Shown here: positions 1-12,631 of the stretch, one piece after another
Position numbering within the stretch: position 1 is the first letter of the stretch
How the letters are laid out: each line of letters begins with the position of its first letter
Source of the DNA: Lunularia cruciata
Lineage: Eukaryota > Streptophyta > Marchantiopsida > Lunulariales > Lunulariaceae
NCBI GenBank assembly: GCA_948567375.1
Contig: OX419755.1
Coordinates: forward strand, 45,699,001-45,763,000
Direction: 5' to 3'
DNA length: 64,000 nucleotides
Position numbers and translations under genes: made by a program
The notes under the pieces: model-generated
Told to the model about the DNA's origin: nothing
The model's input: only the letters and a program-made list of their open reading frames with translations
The model's database searches: none

Positions 1-1164
1 CAGCTGCTTCTGCTGCCGCATGTGAGCACTGTACTATACTGGTTGTGTGGGAATAGATGAGAATTATCGCTCCTCTTTGCCTACAGTTTCCAAGCAAATA
101 AGCAAATCCGTCCTTCTGGTAGGGCAAATAAGATTTGATAGTCTTCCGTGGACACAATCTCGAGCCCTTCTCCCAATGCAAGGAGAACAGAGCTGCTGCC
201 CCTGTTTCTTCCCTTCTCTACTGCAAGTGAGGACTATGCTGATAATTTCTGTAGGATCGTAAGAAGCAACCCACTTCTCTGTTTAGACTGTCCAAGCGAG
301 TATGCAAACCCGATGATTCTGATACGAACGAGGGGATGTGATGGCTGAAGCGTCTGATTTTTCATGCGGATACGATCTCCTCAGCTGAACTACGTATCTG
401 ACACAAAGTTCATGGTTTCAGCTTGGTTCCAATTGCGTTCGTACATGTCTACATCTACTGCAGGCATGGGTACGCCGCATGAAAATTTATTTCTTCTCCG
501 AACAAAACACCCTTGCCCTTTAATCCTGACATCACTCACCACCTACTCCTTAAATCAGGACACCAATCTGTCGTCATAATGTGTAATTCATCTGACAGCC
601 TGGTCCTTCAGACCGTAATCCTCGTCGTACTTCCCCTTGATCATTGTCCTGGTTTGTCGAACAGCCGACTTAGCCAATTGGTAGCCGATAGACCTCTCCA
701 GCTTGGCTTCTGTACACACTTTCTTCGCACACTTCCAAAAGGCTTGGGTGTGTGAAGAAAGCTTACCTCCTCCATTTCTAATCATGGAACTATAAATTGG
801 CCATAGGTGGGTGGTAATACACATCTCTTACAACGACTTGCAATTCGACTTGCTGACTTTTGCTTCCTCTTATTCTCTTTAGTACGTACAAGTTGCTGGA
901 CTGCTTGCTGCATTCTTATGTTTTCATTGGATGTTCCAGATAAAGAGAAGCTTGTCAGATCCACAATAAGCCCGTCATCCTGTGGCGAAGTGTGACAAGT
1001 GGATATTTCCTACACGTGATTCTTACTCTGGCAGGCCTTAAAGTGGTGAATCAAACTCTCTTGCGTTTTGCTTGGTAGCAGAAAACTAACGCAAGAGTTC
1101 TGGAGGGTATTCAATTGTCAAGAGTGCTTGCTCCACAGATTTCGAGGGAAACTAAGACGCCACG
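1..1164. other. Upstream region of the ureide permease gene; no gene recognised
   Basis: Only short, mutually incompatible reading frames occur here and none resembles a known protein. The base composition matches the UPS introns rather than the AT-rich repeats further on. A TATAAAT string lies near 789-796, about 370 bases upstream of the UPS start codon. It could be a core promoter with a long 5' untranslated region, but nothing else supports that. No tRNA, repeat or transposon end was seen. Confidence 0.4.
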
Positions 1165-4100
1165 ATGTATCTGGTTGAGGACAAAGGAGGCGCAATAGCT
1201 TTGATGCTGGGAGCATTAGTTTTTCTCGGAACGTGGCCAGCAATCATGAACTATCTGGAGCAGCGAGGTCGAATGTTGCAGCATACTTATCTTGACTATT
1301 CAATCACCAATTTTCTTGTCGCGGTGGTATTCGCGCTCACTTTCGGTCAATTTGGCCACAGTGATGATAATAGACCGAATTTCCTCTCTCAACTTGGCCA
1401 GGTATGGGCATCAAATATATATACGAATGTCAGGCTGTTTGCATTATCTTGGGCTTTACAACCCAACCCGATTAATCTGCCTGTGTTTCAAACTCTTCCA
1501 TTTGTCGCCATTTTATCATATGGTGATAGTCCAGCAGGAGAATGTCCAAAGAGCAGAGCTACCATGTTTCAACTTGTTTGATTTTTATTTCGGATCTAAT
1601 TACTGGCTTTGTGTCCAGCGACATTAGTCCGCATCAAGGACCTGATTTGAGGATTCATGCAACGCCTTCCTGTGTCCCCAGAATGAACTTCTTGGCTTTC
1701 CTTACATCACTATCTTGGTCTTGTTCTCCAACAACACGAGCAATATGCCAAGCGTAGTTTCCGTAGGTGAAGATGAAAGTCGTCGAGGTTTCCCGTCGAT
1801 CGTAATCCTAACAGGCACTTTCACGGCGAAGCTTTGATAATAATGTTCCAAAGTTTCAGTGACCTCCGAAGTATAATTACTCCAATGATAGTATAGATAG
1901 TTACCTGTGACTATCCAAAAGTCAATTTTCGATCTCAAGATAAGCGGTTAGACGATTCCGTTTGCTTAATGAAGTCTTGCTTAAGATATTCAGAACCGTC
2001 CAACATGGAAACATGGACGACCACTTGATATGCTGCTGATTTGAATCTTTTAAATTGCTATGATTCAGATCTGTCATCGTTGTTTATGGCTTTAAGTGAA
2101 CTTTAACGTATGGAAGTCAAATTCGTCAACTATTAGCATACGAAGTACTGAACCGGATAATTATCAACTTCTCTTGGACTTCGGATACCAATGGAGACCT
2201 TAGCAGTAACCAGTACCAAAGCTCCACCTCTCCAAACCATCTGCAAACGAGACTCGAGTGCACCCATTGTTTCTAACACTAGAACACGTTGGATAGCACT
2301 ATTGTAAATTAAGGGAGTGGGTCCACTCCCTTAATTAAACCTAGTGACTGTGACAGGCGTGGTAGAGTACAACTTCCGGCAGCTAAGTATATTTGAAGGA
2401 ACAGATTGCTCATGTATATGTCGAGATTACTAGAAACCCAGCAGTTTATTGTAACTACAACATGGAATAGTACTGCCGCGAAGGAATAACCGGATGACAA
2501 AGCTTGTTTCAGTACTGCTGCTTGTTAACGTGAGAAGAACGGGAGGCATAACGTTGGTGTTGATAAGCTGTCTTTTGTGTAGGACTATCTGATGAGAGAG
2601 CGAGATGGACCATATTAGGGACTGCCAGACTTCCCCAGTCGTGCTAGAGTATATATTGTACTTCGCCTGTGTAGATTCTGCGGAACCAAGGAAACTTGCT
2701 GATTAGAAATGGTGTATTAGCGAAATTGTTCCTCTGTCTTGTCGCCTGAACGAATTGCAACAAGGAAAGCTTTCTGTTGTCGTCCGATGTCTTGGGAGTT
2801 AGCTTTAAGTTATAGGCTGGAAAAGTGAGGCTATGCTTCCCATTATGATATCCAAGCACAGATCATTAGGAATACGCAAATAAGTGCGTGGATCCAATGG
2901 AGCCGTGTATCAATGACGCTGTAAAGACAGCCCGTTCAGAAACCTTCCAATCAGGAAAACAGATTCTGGATATTATCTGACAAGTATGTTACGGAATGCG
3001 AGACCCTAAAAATCTACTTCACACATGATGGCTTATTAAGAAGGTCCCAATGGTCTCAGATCGTTACCATGTTTTAGCACACAGATGAGTGTCAACATTG
3101 TGCATGATTGCCATCTCATCTAGATATGCAAAGGTCTCAAGCGTTGATGCTAACGTTCTCCTGCATGGTGTAGTCATACGATAGATATCAGCACACTATG
3201 ATTTGAAAAGAAAGTGACCTTAAGATCCAGCAAGATTCAAGTTGTCCAGTATCTGCTACGTAGAAAGCTTTCTTGAGAATTTTTAGTTACACAGGAAGTA
3301 GTGTTTAGAACATTTGAGCTCGCTTTTCGCTATTCACTTGTCATAGCGCCCCCCTGCAACGCTCACTTGTTTCAGCTCCGAAACAAGTGAGCGTTGCAGG
3401 GGGGCGCTATGACAAGTGAATAGCGAAAGATTTTCAGGTACACTTTGTACCTAAGATGATGGAAGGTAGTGTCTGCTATTCTAAAGTTAGAGCTCACCTC
3501 TTCTTAATTGGCATGAACTGACTTAAAAGACATGTGGGAAAGTAACAAGTACTTGCAAGGTCATTGCTACTTACGATAGTCTCTTGGACTGATCAACTTT
3601 CAAAGCATGTTGTTGGTTTAAGCTTCTGAAGCTAGTGTCAGGGGTGCACAATCAATGAGCTGAACTGTTTTTAACCGCTTCGTTCTTCAGGACAACGGAC
3701 CATCGGTGGGTTTTGCACTGGCGGGTGGCTTCGTACTGGGTGTCGGGAATCTCGCCTGCCAGTATGCTTGGCCTTTTGTTGGCCTTTCTGCTACTGAGGT
3801 CATTTCTGCAAGCATAACAGTTGTTATAGGTACTTCGCTCACAATTCCTCAAACCTCGATATACGTGCACAAGGATTTATATTATGGTTGCGGCAAAGTC
3901 TTTTGACACCTTGGTTTTTCTCCCCTAAAGATTTTGTCATGTATCCTATCATGTTTAACAGGCCTAATTATCGCGTTCCATGTTCTCCCTGCAGGTTCAA
4001 CAATGAACTATTTCCTGGATGGGCGCATCAACCGTGCAGAGATTTTGTTTCCTGGAGTTGTCTGTTTCTTAATAGCTGTCTGTCTAGGATCTGCTCTGCA

Positions 4101-5617
4101 CAAATCCAATGACAGAGACAAAAAGGAAAAGCTGCGGTTGGCTCAAAAGGAAGGAGGCTCACCTCAAGAGCTGAGGGTCATGGAGACTCAATCCAATACC
4201 ACGTACAGGTACGTAAGCCTGTATTTCCACAGCACAGCGAAACGCGTTTGATGTATCCAGTAGGCAATGAAGAATAAACAGAGTGAATGAGACTTTGAAG
4301 CTGAGTAGCGTTTGCTATGTTTTCTTGGCATTTTGGATTGCTGGCTTTCGTCCAACTGACTTACCTCTACAAATAGGATCAAACAGGAGTATCCATAATA
4401 AGGCACGCGATTATTGATACACTGTCAATGTCGTACGTGAGGTCCAAAAACCCATCTTCATTAGGTAACTTACGGAATGTCCTGGGTAAGCACGTTTGCC
4501 TCATAGCCAGAAAAGTTTGAGAAAGCAGATTTTGTTCTCAACAATGATACATGTCGCTCTTTTCTGTTCCACAGACCTGCTCAACAACCTGGTGAAGTTT
4601 CCGGTATGTTGTTCAACCTTTCCTGGCAAAGCACAGCCTCCTGTCTCATGGTTTTTCTGGCTTTGTTGAACTTCAATCATCAATGAGTATCTTGCAGAGA
4701 TGGAAAGCGGAAGAGTCAACCCAACAAGAGATGGGAAGGTTCTCACGGGAAGCGGGGAGTTTTTGAAGCAGCTGGAAGATAAAAGAGCAATGAAAGTGAG
4801 TGTTCTTGCCACCTTAGAGGCAATTTATGAAATTCCATGGATCAGAACTGTACTCCGGGAGATAGGCACCCTGAGACATAAGACATGTTTGCAACCTTCA
4901 AGCTCGTCCAAGATTGGAACGCTTATACTGACCCATGCTGTTGTCAGGTTGGCAACTCGAATTACCTCTTTGGACTTGCTATAGTCCTCTTTGCGGGCTT
5001 GTGCTTTTCCCTGTTTTCTCCAGCGTTTAACTTGGCCACGAATGATCAGTGGAACACCTTGCGACCAGATGTACCTCATTTGGTGGTATACACAGCGTTC
5101 TTCTATTTCTCCATTGCGGCTTTTATTTTTGGCTTCGGCATCAACCTCATCTTTCTTTATCGTCCTACAATGGGGTTACCCAAGTCATCCTTCTCTGCTT
5201 ACATAGTAGATCGGGAAGGTCGTCCCTGGGCTTTACTTGCAGGAATTTTGTGTGGTTGTGGTAACGGCTTCCAGTTCATGGGTGGGCAAGCAGCTGGATA
5301 TGCTGCCGCGGATGCAGTGCAGGTAATGATATTCCCCTTCTTCACTGCCTACAGCTTTTCTTTGTATTTTCTTCTTGTTGATCTGTGTTGGTTATCTGCT
5401 ATTTACATGATAGATACAAGCGTTTTTGATACTTAATTGTTCTCTTCCGAGGTACTTGCAGGCTTTGCCACTAGTCAGCACCTTTTGGGGTATATTAGTG
5501 TTTAAAGAGTACTATCGATCATCGCGCAGAACCTACATCTTGCTGGTCATGATGTTGTTAATGTTCATAGCAGCAGTAGCAATTTTGATAAGTTCAGCCG
5601 GAACCAGGAAAGATTAA
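1165..5617 (+). CDS. UPS: Ureide permease (UPS family), six exons
   Basis: Plant plasma-membrane permease family that transports allantoin, uracil and related oxo-purine or pyrimidine compounds with protons. Exons by conserved protein and GT-AG sites: 1165-1401, 3691-3829, 3995-4212, 4700-4795, 4948-5322, 5462-5617, giving 1221 coding bases (406 residues plus stop), about the length of Arabidopsis UPS proteins. It opens MYLVEDKGGAIALMLGALVF and carries the family strings GTWPAIMN, HTYLDYSITN, FSLFSPAFNLATNDQW, GNGFQFMGGQAAGYAAADAVQ and LVSTFWG, spread over several hydrophobic membrane segments; a hydrophilic central loop falls in exons 3-4. Exon 1 starts at the only in-frame ATG that begins with the family N-terminus. 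Exon 4 uses the second AG of a GCAGAG acceptor; the first would break the frame with the 4213 donor. No stop or frameshift interrupts the coding sequence, so it looks functional. Substrate preference cannot be read from sequence. Confidence 0.93.
2307..2336. repeat. Short palindrome in UPS intron 1
   Basis: Perfect 14-bp arms (AATTAAGGGAGTGG) are separated by a two-base GT spacer. It may be a relic of a small inverted-repeat element or a chance palindrome. No target duplication is evident. Confidence 0.75.
3325..3428. repeat. Perfect 49-bp inverted repeat (hairpin) in UPS intron 1
   Basis: The left arm 3325-3373 and right arm 3380-3428 are exact reverse complements, separated by six bases (AGCTCC). 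The arms include a run of six C (G on the other arm) and are more GC-rich than the surrounding intron. A transcript through the intron would fold into a 49-pair perfect stem with no mismatch, unlike a typical old plant miRNA precursor. It could be a young inverted duplication, a MITE-like insertion, a source of double-stranded RNA, or a template-switch artefact of sequencing or assembly. Confidence 0.9.
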
Positions 5618-5622
5618 ATAAA
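5617..5622 (+). terminator. Possible poly(A) signal of UPS
   Basis: AATAAA overlaps the last base of the UPS stop codon (TAA at 5615-5617). The position is early for a plant near-upstream element, so a later signal may be the one used. Confidence 0.3.
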
Positions 5623-8600
5623 ATGCCAGTTTTATTTTCTCTAATCTTCCTTCTTATCGGAAGAATAGTTTTTGTAGCTTCACTGCGTTTAAGAGTCGTG
5701 TTAAACGTGCCCCTTCTTTTCATCCTTTCCTAGCCTTTGCAGAATGTTCCCGTTTTCAAGGTCAGAAATGCCCATAGTTTCTAAGTACAGTACCCGTCAA
5801 CGGGGGGCGAGAAAATGAGAGAAGTTTGTGACAACCAGGAGAAACGGTTCTAGTTTCAGCTTGTATAGCCGACAGACGATGACGACTATTTTCAGGGAGC
5901 AATACATACGATCTGCAGGACTCAGGAGTCCAAGCAAGCCCGAGGTATATCAGGCTGTGTAAACCAATCATATATTAGACTTGCAGGTTCAAATGAAATT
6001 GTTGATCAATTAAGTGATGTGGACGCCACCAGGTACTCTTTTCTTGCCTTCGCGCGTTGTCATTATAACAGCTATAACTTGTGCTGGCACAGGACCCCCA
6101 CCATCATATCACTGAAAAGCACTCTTTTCCTGCATTTTGACAAAAGCATGATTGACCACCAATACAAACTTACTCTCGGCGTCCGTGCACGTGGTCAGTC
6201 GGTACTGCAGAATGTATGTTAGACCAAATGTAAGATCAGTTCTCGAAGATTTATGAACAAGTCACCGTAACAACCGTTCCGTTGAACAGTTTGCGCCTCC
6301 TTGAGAGGCCAAATTGAAGTACTCATGCAAGAATCCTGGAGGTGCAGCACCACCTGGAGACAAACACAGATAAGATTGCGACACTGTCTTGTAGCACGAG
6401 CTAACATGAGCAACGACTGCAATGTCGAATGCTTTGGCTTGGTCTACAAATTCCGAATTCAGGATGTCCTCCAGATCATCTACCAATAAGTTAGAATCTG
6501 GGCATTTTGTAACTGAGTATACCGGAAACTTTTGCTATTACTGAGTAACTAAAAGTGCTCTCTTTAATTCTGTCGAATCAGAAAGCGTAGTAGCCGTTTG
6601 GTGATCATGATCAAATTAGTACTCTTGTCATAATCGATTCAGTTTCGCATCCATCCTAACCATCTGCTTTCGCGAGGCGTCCATTCCGTTGAAACCTACA
6701 CATCAACAGACTCAGGAACTCATAATACTCCATTTATTCCGTGTAGTTGTCAATTCATAACAATAATATTTGATGAGGTAATACGTATAAAATCTTGTGT
6801 AAGTTTTCTTTTATCAACTGATCAAAATAAATCACTGGTAGTGATCAATATAGCGTCCAAAAATCAACCAAATTAATCGAATGGGGACAATTAGCAATAC
6901 GTGAAGGCAGACGTTAAATTTTGTTTGTGTGTCTTCTTGCGGAATTTAAGTTTATGTGTACTGTACTATGTTTTGCTTTTCATTACCAGAATAATTTATA
7001 ATTCTGAAGATAAGTTGTGACCAAGATAAACATCTAAATCCTTAATATTTCCCTAATATAACTTCCATGTCAAATATCCACAATTTTATCATTTGACACT
7101 ATAAAAGTATAATCTAAACTATAGAGTCATAAATGAATATTGATGTTAGAAAGAAATCCATTACTTATTTTATTTTCCATACTACTTCTACCTAATGCAA
7201 AAATATAAAAGAAAAAAAATTGACTCTATGGAATATCAAAAGCTTTCTTGGTAGATGGTGTTGTCAATCTAACAATTTTTATTTGTCTAGAAAGCTTATG
7301 GCAAAATATTATGTGTGTGTAATATCTATGAGTATATTTTGATGTAATAAATTTTGTATGTAATCTATAATCTATAACCCTATGTTATCATTAAAATAAC
7401 TAAAAACCTCCTTATGCTAAATAACTAGAAACTAAATCAAAATTTTAAATGTTGACCTTCCATGTTTTAATGCTGCAATGGAGCATGCTACCTAGTAAAT
7501 AATTTATGAAAATTATATATTCATAAAATTCTATACTATAAAGCAATGTTGATAATATATCATTCAGAATGAACTATATTAGTAAATAAAGAGAAAGATG
7601 TGAATAAAAAAGAAGAAGGTAACACGGGATTAAATTTATCCAAATATTAAAATTTAGGAAATTAATTTTGAACTATATAGACCAAAGATAACCTCAACAT
7701 GTGGAGTTTTGAAATGATTTTTTATCATTTATCCTAAAATGTGGTATTACTCCAGCTATAAAAAGGATGTCCCACTACTAAAAACAGTCCAAATTTCATT
7801 TCTTAAATGTCAATCTTATCCATTACTATAAACTTCAACTTCAACTTTAACTTGCAAAAGCTCCTTTTCTTACATCTAAAATATTTATCACTCAAAGATT
7901 TATCATGAAAGGTCAACTTAAGAGTCTTTTCAACTATAAATTATATCGTTAGGAATTCTCCCATCTTAATAAAACTGTTAACTTGGTCATGATTGGCTTC
8001 TTGATATACCTTTTAAAGATTACACATACTAAAAATAATCACACATAATGTCAATTATGTATTTTTAAAATGTAATAAGTACCAAAATATACCCCCTAGA
8101 ACAATAATAACCGTAAGATGTTCAAATACAAAATAGATAAACATAGTAATAACTTACAATGTCTTTTGAGATATTGTCTTCTACATCTGAAATTTTTTAA
8201 ATTTTTTAAAATAAATCCCTCTAATATTTTTAGACTTGTGGATATCTAACTCTTATTATTGATATTTTCTTTCTTTATGCTGATAGCTTTTGATGACATT
8301 TACAAAATCTCAACTATATATATATACACACACATAAAATTTCAAGTCATTTGTGGTATGTGAATTAGGAAGATTATACGAACTATTTATTATAGGATTG
8401 GTTGTGATATTGTAAGAAGAACCCTAGTTCATTGATGAAAAGAATAATGTAGTTCATTACAATTTTTAAAGGTTACTACATAACATCTATATAATCCATC
8501 AAGAGTAATATCCAATTTAATAAAATATAATTTAATCATATATATAAAGTTTCATTATCTATATGAAAATGTCTTATGGCTTTTTGTGCAAGTTAGAGTT

Positions 8601-8935
8601 AGCTAATAAAATATTTTATTCAATTAATTATATTTTCATATTATCTATACAGAAGTAATTTTTTAAATATTTATATGTAAAAATTATTATTTGTAAATAT
8701 GCTGATAATTAAATTTCTGCACTTATTATATGCCTTTCTATACTTATTAGCTTTGAATTTTATAAAATATAATATACCAATACTTTTGCTTCAATTTTTC
8801 AATTCAAATAGGTGAGAAGATCTATTTTAACATGTTGCAAAATTAGCGGAGTCTAAAAAACCATCTAATATAAAGTTCTAAAATATGCAATTAATAGTAG
8901 ATTTGGTGAAAGTATAACCTCATCTAGAATATCAT
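5623..8935. other. Intergenic sequence, AT-rich from about 6.5 kb
   Basis: From 5623 to about 6490 the composition resembles the UPS introns, and no reading frame matches a known family. From about 6490 to 8935 the sequence is very AT-rich, with no frame over 60 codons and short TA/CA microsatellite stretches near 8310-8330. It is probably old repeat sequence worn past recognition. It ends where the truncated 3' side of M3 begins. Confidence 0.5.
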
Positions 8936-10129
8936 TATCACTAAAATAAGGAACACAAGTCCTCTAGGGTAGATAGTGTGACCCAAATACTCAACTTGTT
9001 CATGGAAAAATCTACACTTCCCAAGATATTATTTGAGTTCTATGAGATCTCAATCTCTCAAACATCTCCAACAAATATCTCTCATACTCCTCCAAAGTAG
9101 TGATATGAACCAAAATGTCATCAATATAGCACCAAGCAAAATCCAATCATGCTAGGATCTTGTCCATGACCTTTTGGAACTTGGCAAGAGTGTTATTTAA
9201 CCCAAATGGTTAGAACCTCCATTGATATATTACATCCTTGCCATGAGGATCAATAGCCCAAAATGTTATTTTGGACTTATCCTCCTCCTTGATCGACAAC
9301 TAATGATATCTTGCTCAAAGATCTAAAGATTGAAGACCTTTGCATGCACACTCGCATCAAAGATCTCTTTCGGAGTAGATATGTCATACCAATCAACCCT
9401 AGTCTGTCGGTTGATAGAATGATAATCTCCACACATCCGCCTATATGTGTAGTTGCCATGCATATCCTTCTTGGCTGGCCTCACTATAGTTGAAACATAC
9501 TCTCCATGTGAAATCTCCACCAAACTAACCTAAAAAAGATCTTTATTGTGGCTCTAAATCAATGCTCTCTCCATATCACTATATTTGTAGGGATATTGAA
9601 AAACTAATGTATCATTAGTAAGCTCAAATTGAATATCCGTTCCATTTACAGCACCCAAATCCTTCATACTAAAGGCAAAACAACTCATGTAGCTCCTCAA
9701 GAACTTCTAAACTCTGTATCTTTCCACTCTTGTAAGCTTGGGTCCAATATCTAGCTCCCAAGTATCATTTGTAATTGATGTATGAGTGGAAGACATATTG
9801 ACTGGCTACTACACTAGGCCATTGGGAGCAGTAATGTCATGCCTCCAACCACTAGAGTGCCCAACCTCAATATGGAAAAATCCCTTCAATATGGCTGCAA
9901 GCTCCATATGTCCTCTAGCTACATCCCAAGTAGACCAAGAGGGTGTAACGGAAGTAGACCATGTTCACTTGGATGGACCCCAAGTAGATCACTCTCACTA
10001 GTAGCCACTAGCTATGTCCCAAGAATACTCTGCCCACTCGGTCCATTGCTCTAGAATATAATTGAATTGTCTCAATAGGCACAAAGCTCATAAGTGTTTG
10101 AGTGGTGATGCCTATCAAGCACAACCTAT

Positions 10130-11790
10130 GGTGCTCTACCAAGCCAAGGCTCACAATCCAAGTCAAAGAATTCAAGTCCATAGCTTGACCTAACACTTCC
10201 CGCCTGGATGCCTTTGACACTACTCTAACAATGGTAATACCAATACAAAAACCTATCACCTACTCCTTCTCTTTGGTGTTAGATTCCACCAATTGCTATA
10301 ACTATGAATCCCAAACAAGTCGAAGACCTTCCTCTCTAAAAGCATGGGAGCTTGGGAAAATCATAAGTGTGGGTAAAGCGGCTCTAGGTTGCCCAACAAG
10401 GTTCACCATTGCCATAAGTGACCTATCAACCACTACCAACACTTGAGATTGGTACCCAACATCCGGAATGTCATCAATACTAAGGTATTCTAGTCATTGA
10501 ATCCCATCATAAGCACGCTATAAAACCTCTCTAGGTAAGCGGTTTGTCCACCAACAATGAAATGATGAACTTGTGATCCTACTCTGGCTGCATCCAAAAA
10601 TATGATAGGTCCCATCCAAGAATGAACCTGATGTGTACTTGCCACCACCCAAGTATAAGAATCACCCATCAAACAGATGTTGTCCAAAATGTAGGCTGAA
10701 GAAACAAACTGATGAATGTAGAGATATCATAATATATGTAACATCTCCCAAAAGACTTTAGGACGGGAATCTTGGAGACCTTAACCTTGGCCAACATGGG
10801 TATATCCCTGACATGGCCATCCAAAAATCACCAAATAAATAGGACCATATCTCTCTAAATCTTGCACCTCCAACAAGAAAATGTCTATTGGTAGGGTCTT
10901 TTGGTAATCCCTGACTATTGACATTAATAATAACTCAAGATATTGATAGGCCAATTGTGCCACATGATGTAGAGAGACTTGTATAGCAGTCTTATCTCTC
11001 TCCACATACAAGTACCTTTGTACTTGTATACTTGCCGGTAATATTGCAACTAGTCCAATGCTAATCCCTACCAAGCTTTTTGTGCCACTCTATCTATTGG
11101 TTGGTATATAGATCTGATTGCATGAGCCACAAGGTGGAATGTTTCTGAGCGACATTAGAGATTGGAACCTATTGCACTTTGAGAGGTGATCAAGGAGCAG
11201 TTCTTACTTCACTTAGGGCAGCAACCCGATACCAAGATGGTGTTCTATTAGCAATTTTTAAATCCTATGTTGGTGTAGTGTGAGCAAGATTATCTCTTGG
11301 CTAGTATTTCTACTTCACTTAGACATGTTATTGCTCAGTATAGAACTAGTTCTCATAGACTAGAAGTAGAACAAGGACGTTGGCAGCAGATAGAGCACTC
11401 CATGGGACTTTGTAAATTGTGTACTATGAGCAAAGTTGAGGATGAACACCATGTCTTTGTTGTTTGCACATGTTACATGCAGATCAGAGTTAAACATCAG
11501 ATTACTTGTAGTGATTTCTCAACTCTCTTACAAGTTGAAGAAGCTTTAGCACTAGGGAAGTATATGATGGAGATTAGTTTACATTAGACCAATTTGTTAC
11601 AGATTGGTCAAATGCCCTAGGCTTTGGCCTAGGCTCACATTTCATGTGTTGTATTTTGTTTCCAGCCTTTTGACTCTTTGGGTCTTTTGGGCTTTATATT
11701 TCATTGTTCATTATTCATTGTTCATTGTTCATAATCCTACCAAACAACTCCAATAGACATACTCCCTCTACTAGATACTACCAAGCAATG
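10130..11790 (-). pseudogene. M3 methyltransferase domain remnant, split by a LINE
   Basis: It retains a string related to motif IV (GWPCQGYTH), a motif III-like region, and the C-terminal motif X-like string GQAMDLNSLTWIVSLGL near 10150-10200. A 658-base LINE fragment at 11075-11732 sits within motif I: LLELFG lies on one side and GISIGL on the other. Stops include TAG codons where M1 has CAG, for example in the stretch after the HAFRE motif. The domain is not functional in this copy. Confidence 0.8.
11063..11743 (+). mobile_element. 5'-truncated LINE fragment with target-site duplication
   Basis: The insertion (11075-11732) is absent from the matching parts of M1 and M2. It is flanked by AATCCCTACCAA (11063-11074) and AATCCTACCAA (11733-11743), an 11-12 bp duplication of the kind made by target-primed reverse transcription. 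A + strand frame at 11297-11587 carries a Cys/His cluster (CKLC, then EDEHHV, then C) like that following the reverse transcriptase in many non-LTR elements. The 3' end is a simple repeat of TTCATTGTTCAT units rather than poly(A). The identification as a LINE rests on these three features together. Confidence 0.65.
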
Positions 11791-12628
11791 AATTAGGTAT
11801 CCAAAGATGACAAGGTAATAGACTCTGGAGGCTCATCCTCACATTGGTCTCCTAGTGGTACAAAGGCACTGCTCCAAGCATGTTGCACTAGGTGATCTAC
11901 ATGTTGTTGCAATGCCTCCTTAGAACTCCACAATGGAATTTTCCAAGGTGGATAGAACGATCTCACTTGTACTCTAAATTTGGGTGATTTCATATTGTAT
12001 TAGAGTATCCTCTACATGGGCATTCCCTTCCAATAAGGCACCAAGCCAAGTAACGGGACCATTGAAAGATGAAATATAATCCTTGATTGTAGTGAGCTAA
12101 GACTACCACTACTAAAACGTACTAATAGGTAACATACTCATCTTTTACCTGACTGCCAACTTGGTCTATAGGAGGTTGTCTCCTCCCAATATCCAATATT
12201 AAAACCCATGGGGTTTAACACTACTCCACCAATTAGCACATCATATGACTCTATTTCTATCACAATGCCTTGAGCTCTCACCACAGAGCTATCATTTGGA
12301 TGACCAAGTTGAATTTGGACAATGAGCTCTCCACATGTGATGTGCTTGTAGAACCACTCCCTATAGATATCTGGATCTAAAATGGACACCTCTCTACATC
12401 ATTCTTCCCTAGCTCCAGACCAACAACTACAACCTTCCTTAACATAAAGGGTTGTACACTAGAGTCTAATAAGACCCTTTGTGGTGTATAGACCTTCCTT
12501 GAAGGTCCCACTAAATAGAAAAACGTCCTCTAGTTATCCAATAGGACAACTCTAGATGTGAACTAAGCTCTCTCAAAGGTAAAGGCAGGTCTAATTGGTG
12601 GTAACTCTTCCAATCTAGCTATTGCCAC

Positions 12629-12631
12629 CTA
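12629..12631 (-). other. M3 gag-pol boundary TAG
   Basis: The in-frame TAG follows a TTATGG stretch, at exactly the position of the gag stop in M1 (57117-57119) and M2 (37912-37914). See the finding on the shared stop. Confidence 0.7.

Larger units (their letters stand above)
1402..3690 (+). other. Long first intron of UPS
   Basis: The intron is 2289 bases, bounded by a GTATGG donor and a TTCTTCAG acceptor. The other four UPS introns are only 139 to 487 bases. It contains no recognisable coding sequence but holds two inverted repeats: a 14-bp-arm palindrome at 2307-2336 and a perfect 49-bp-arm hairpin at 3325-3428. Its size and content suggest small insertions rather than coding function. 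Confidence 0.85.

Noticed and set aside
4885-5436. A separate single-exon gene
   Set aside because: It is UPS exon 5 (4948-5322) with read-through into introns on both sides.
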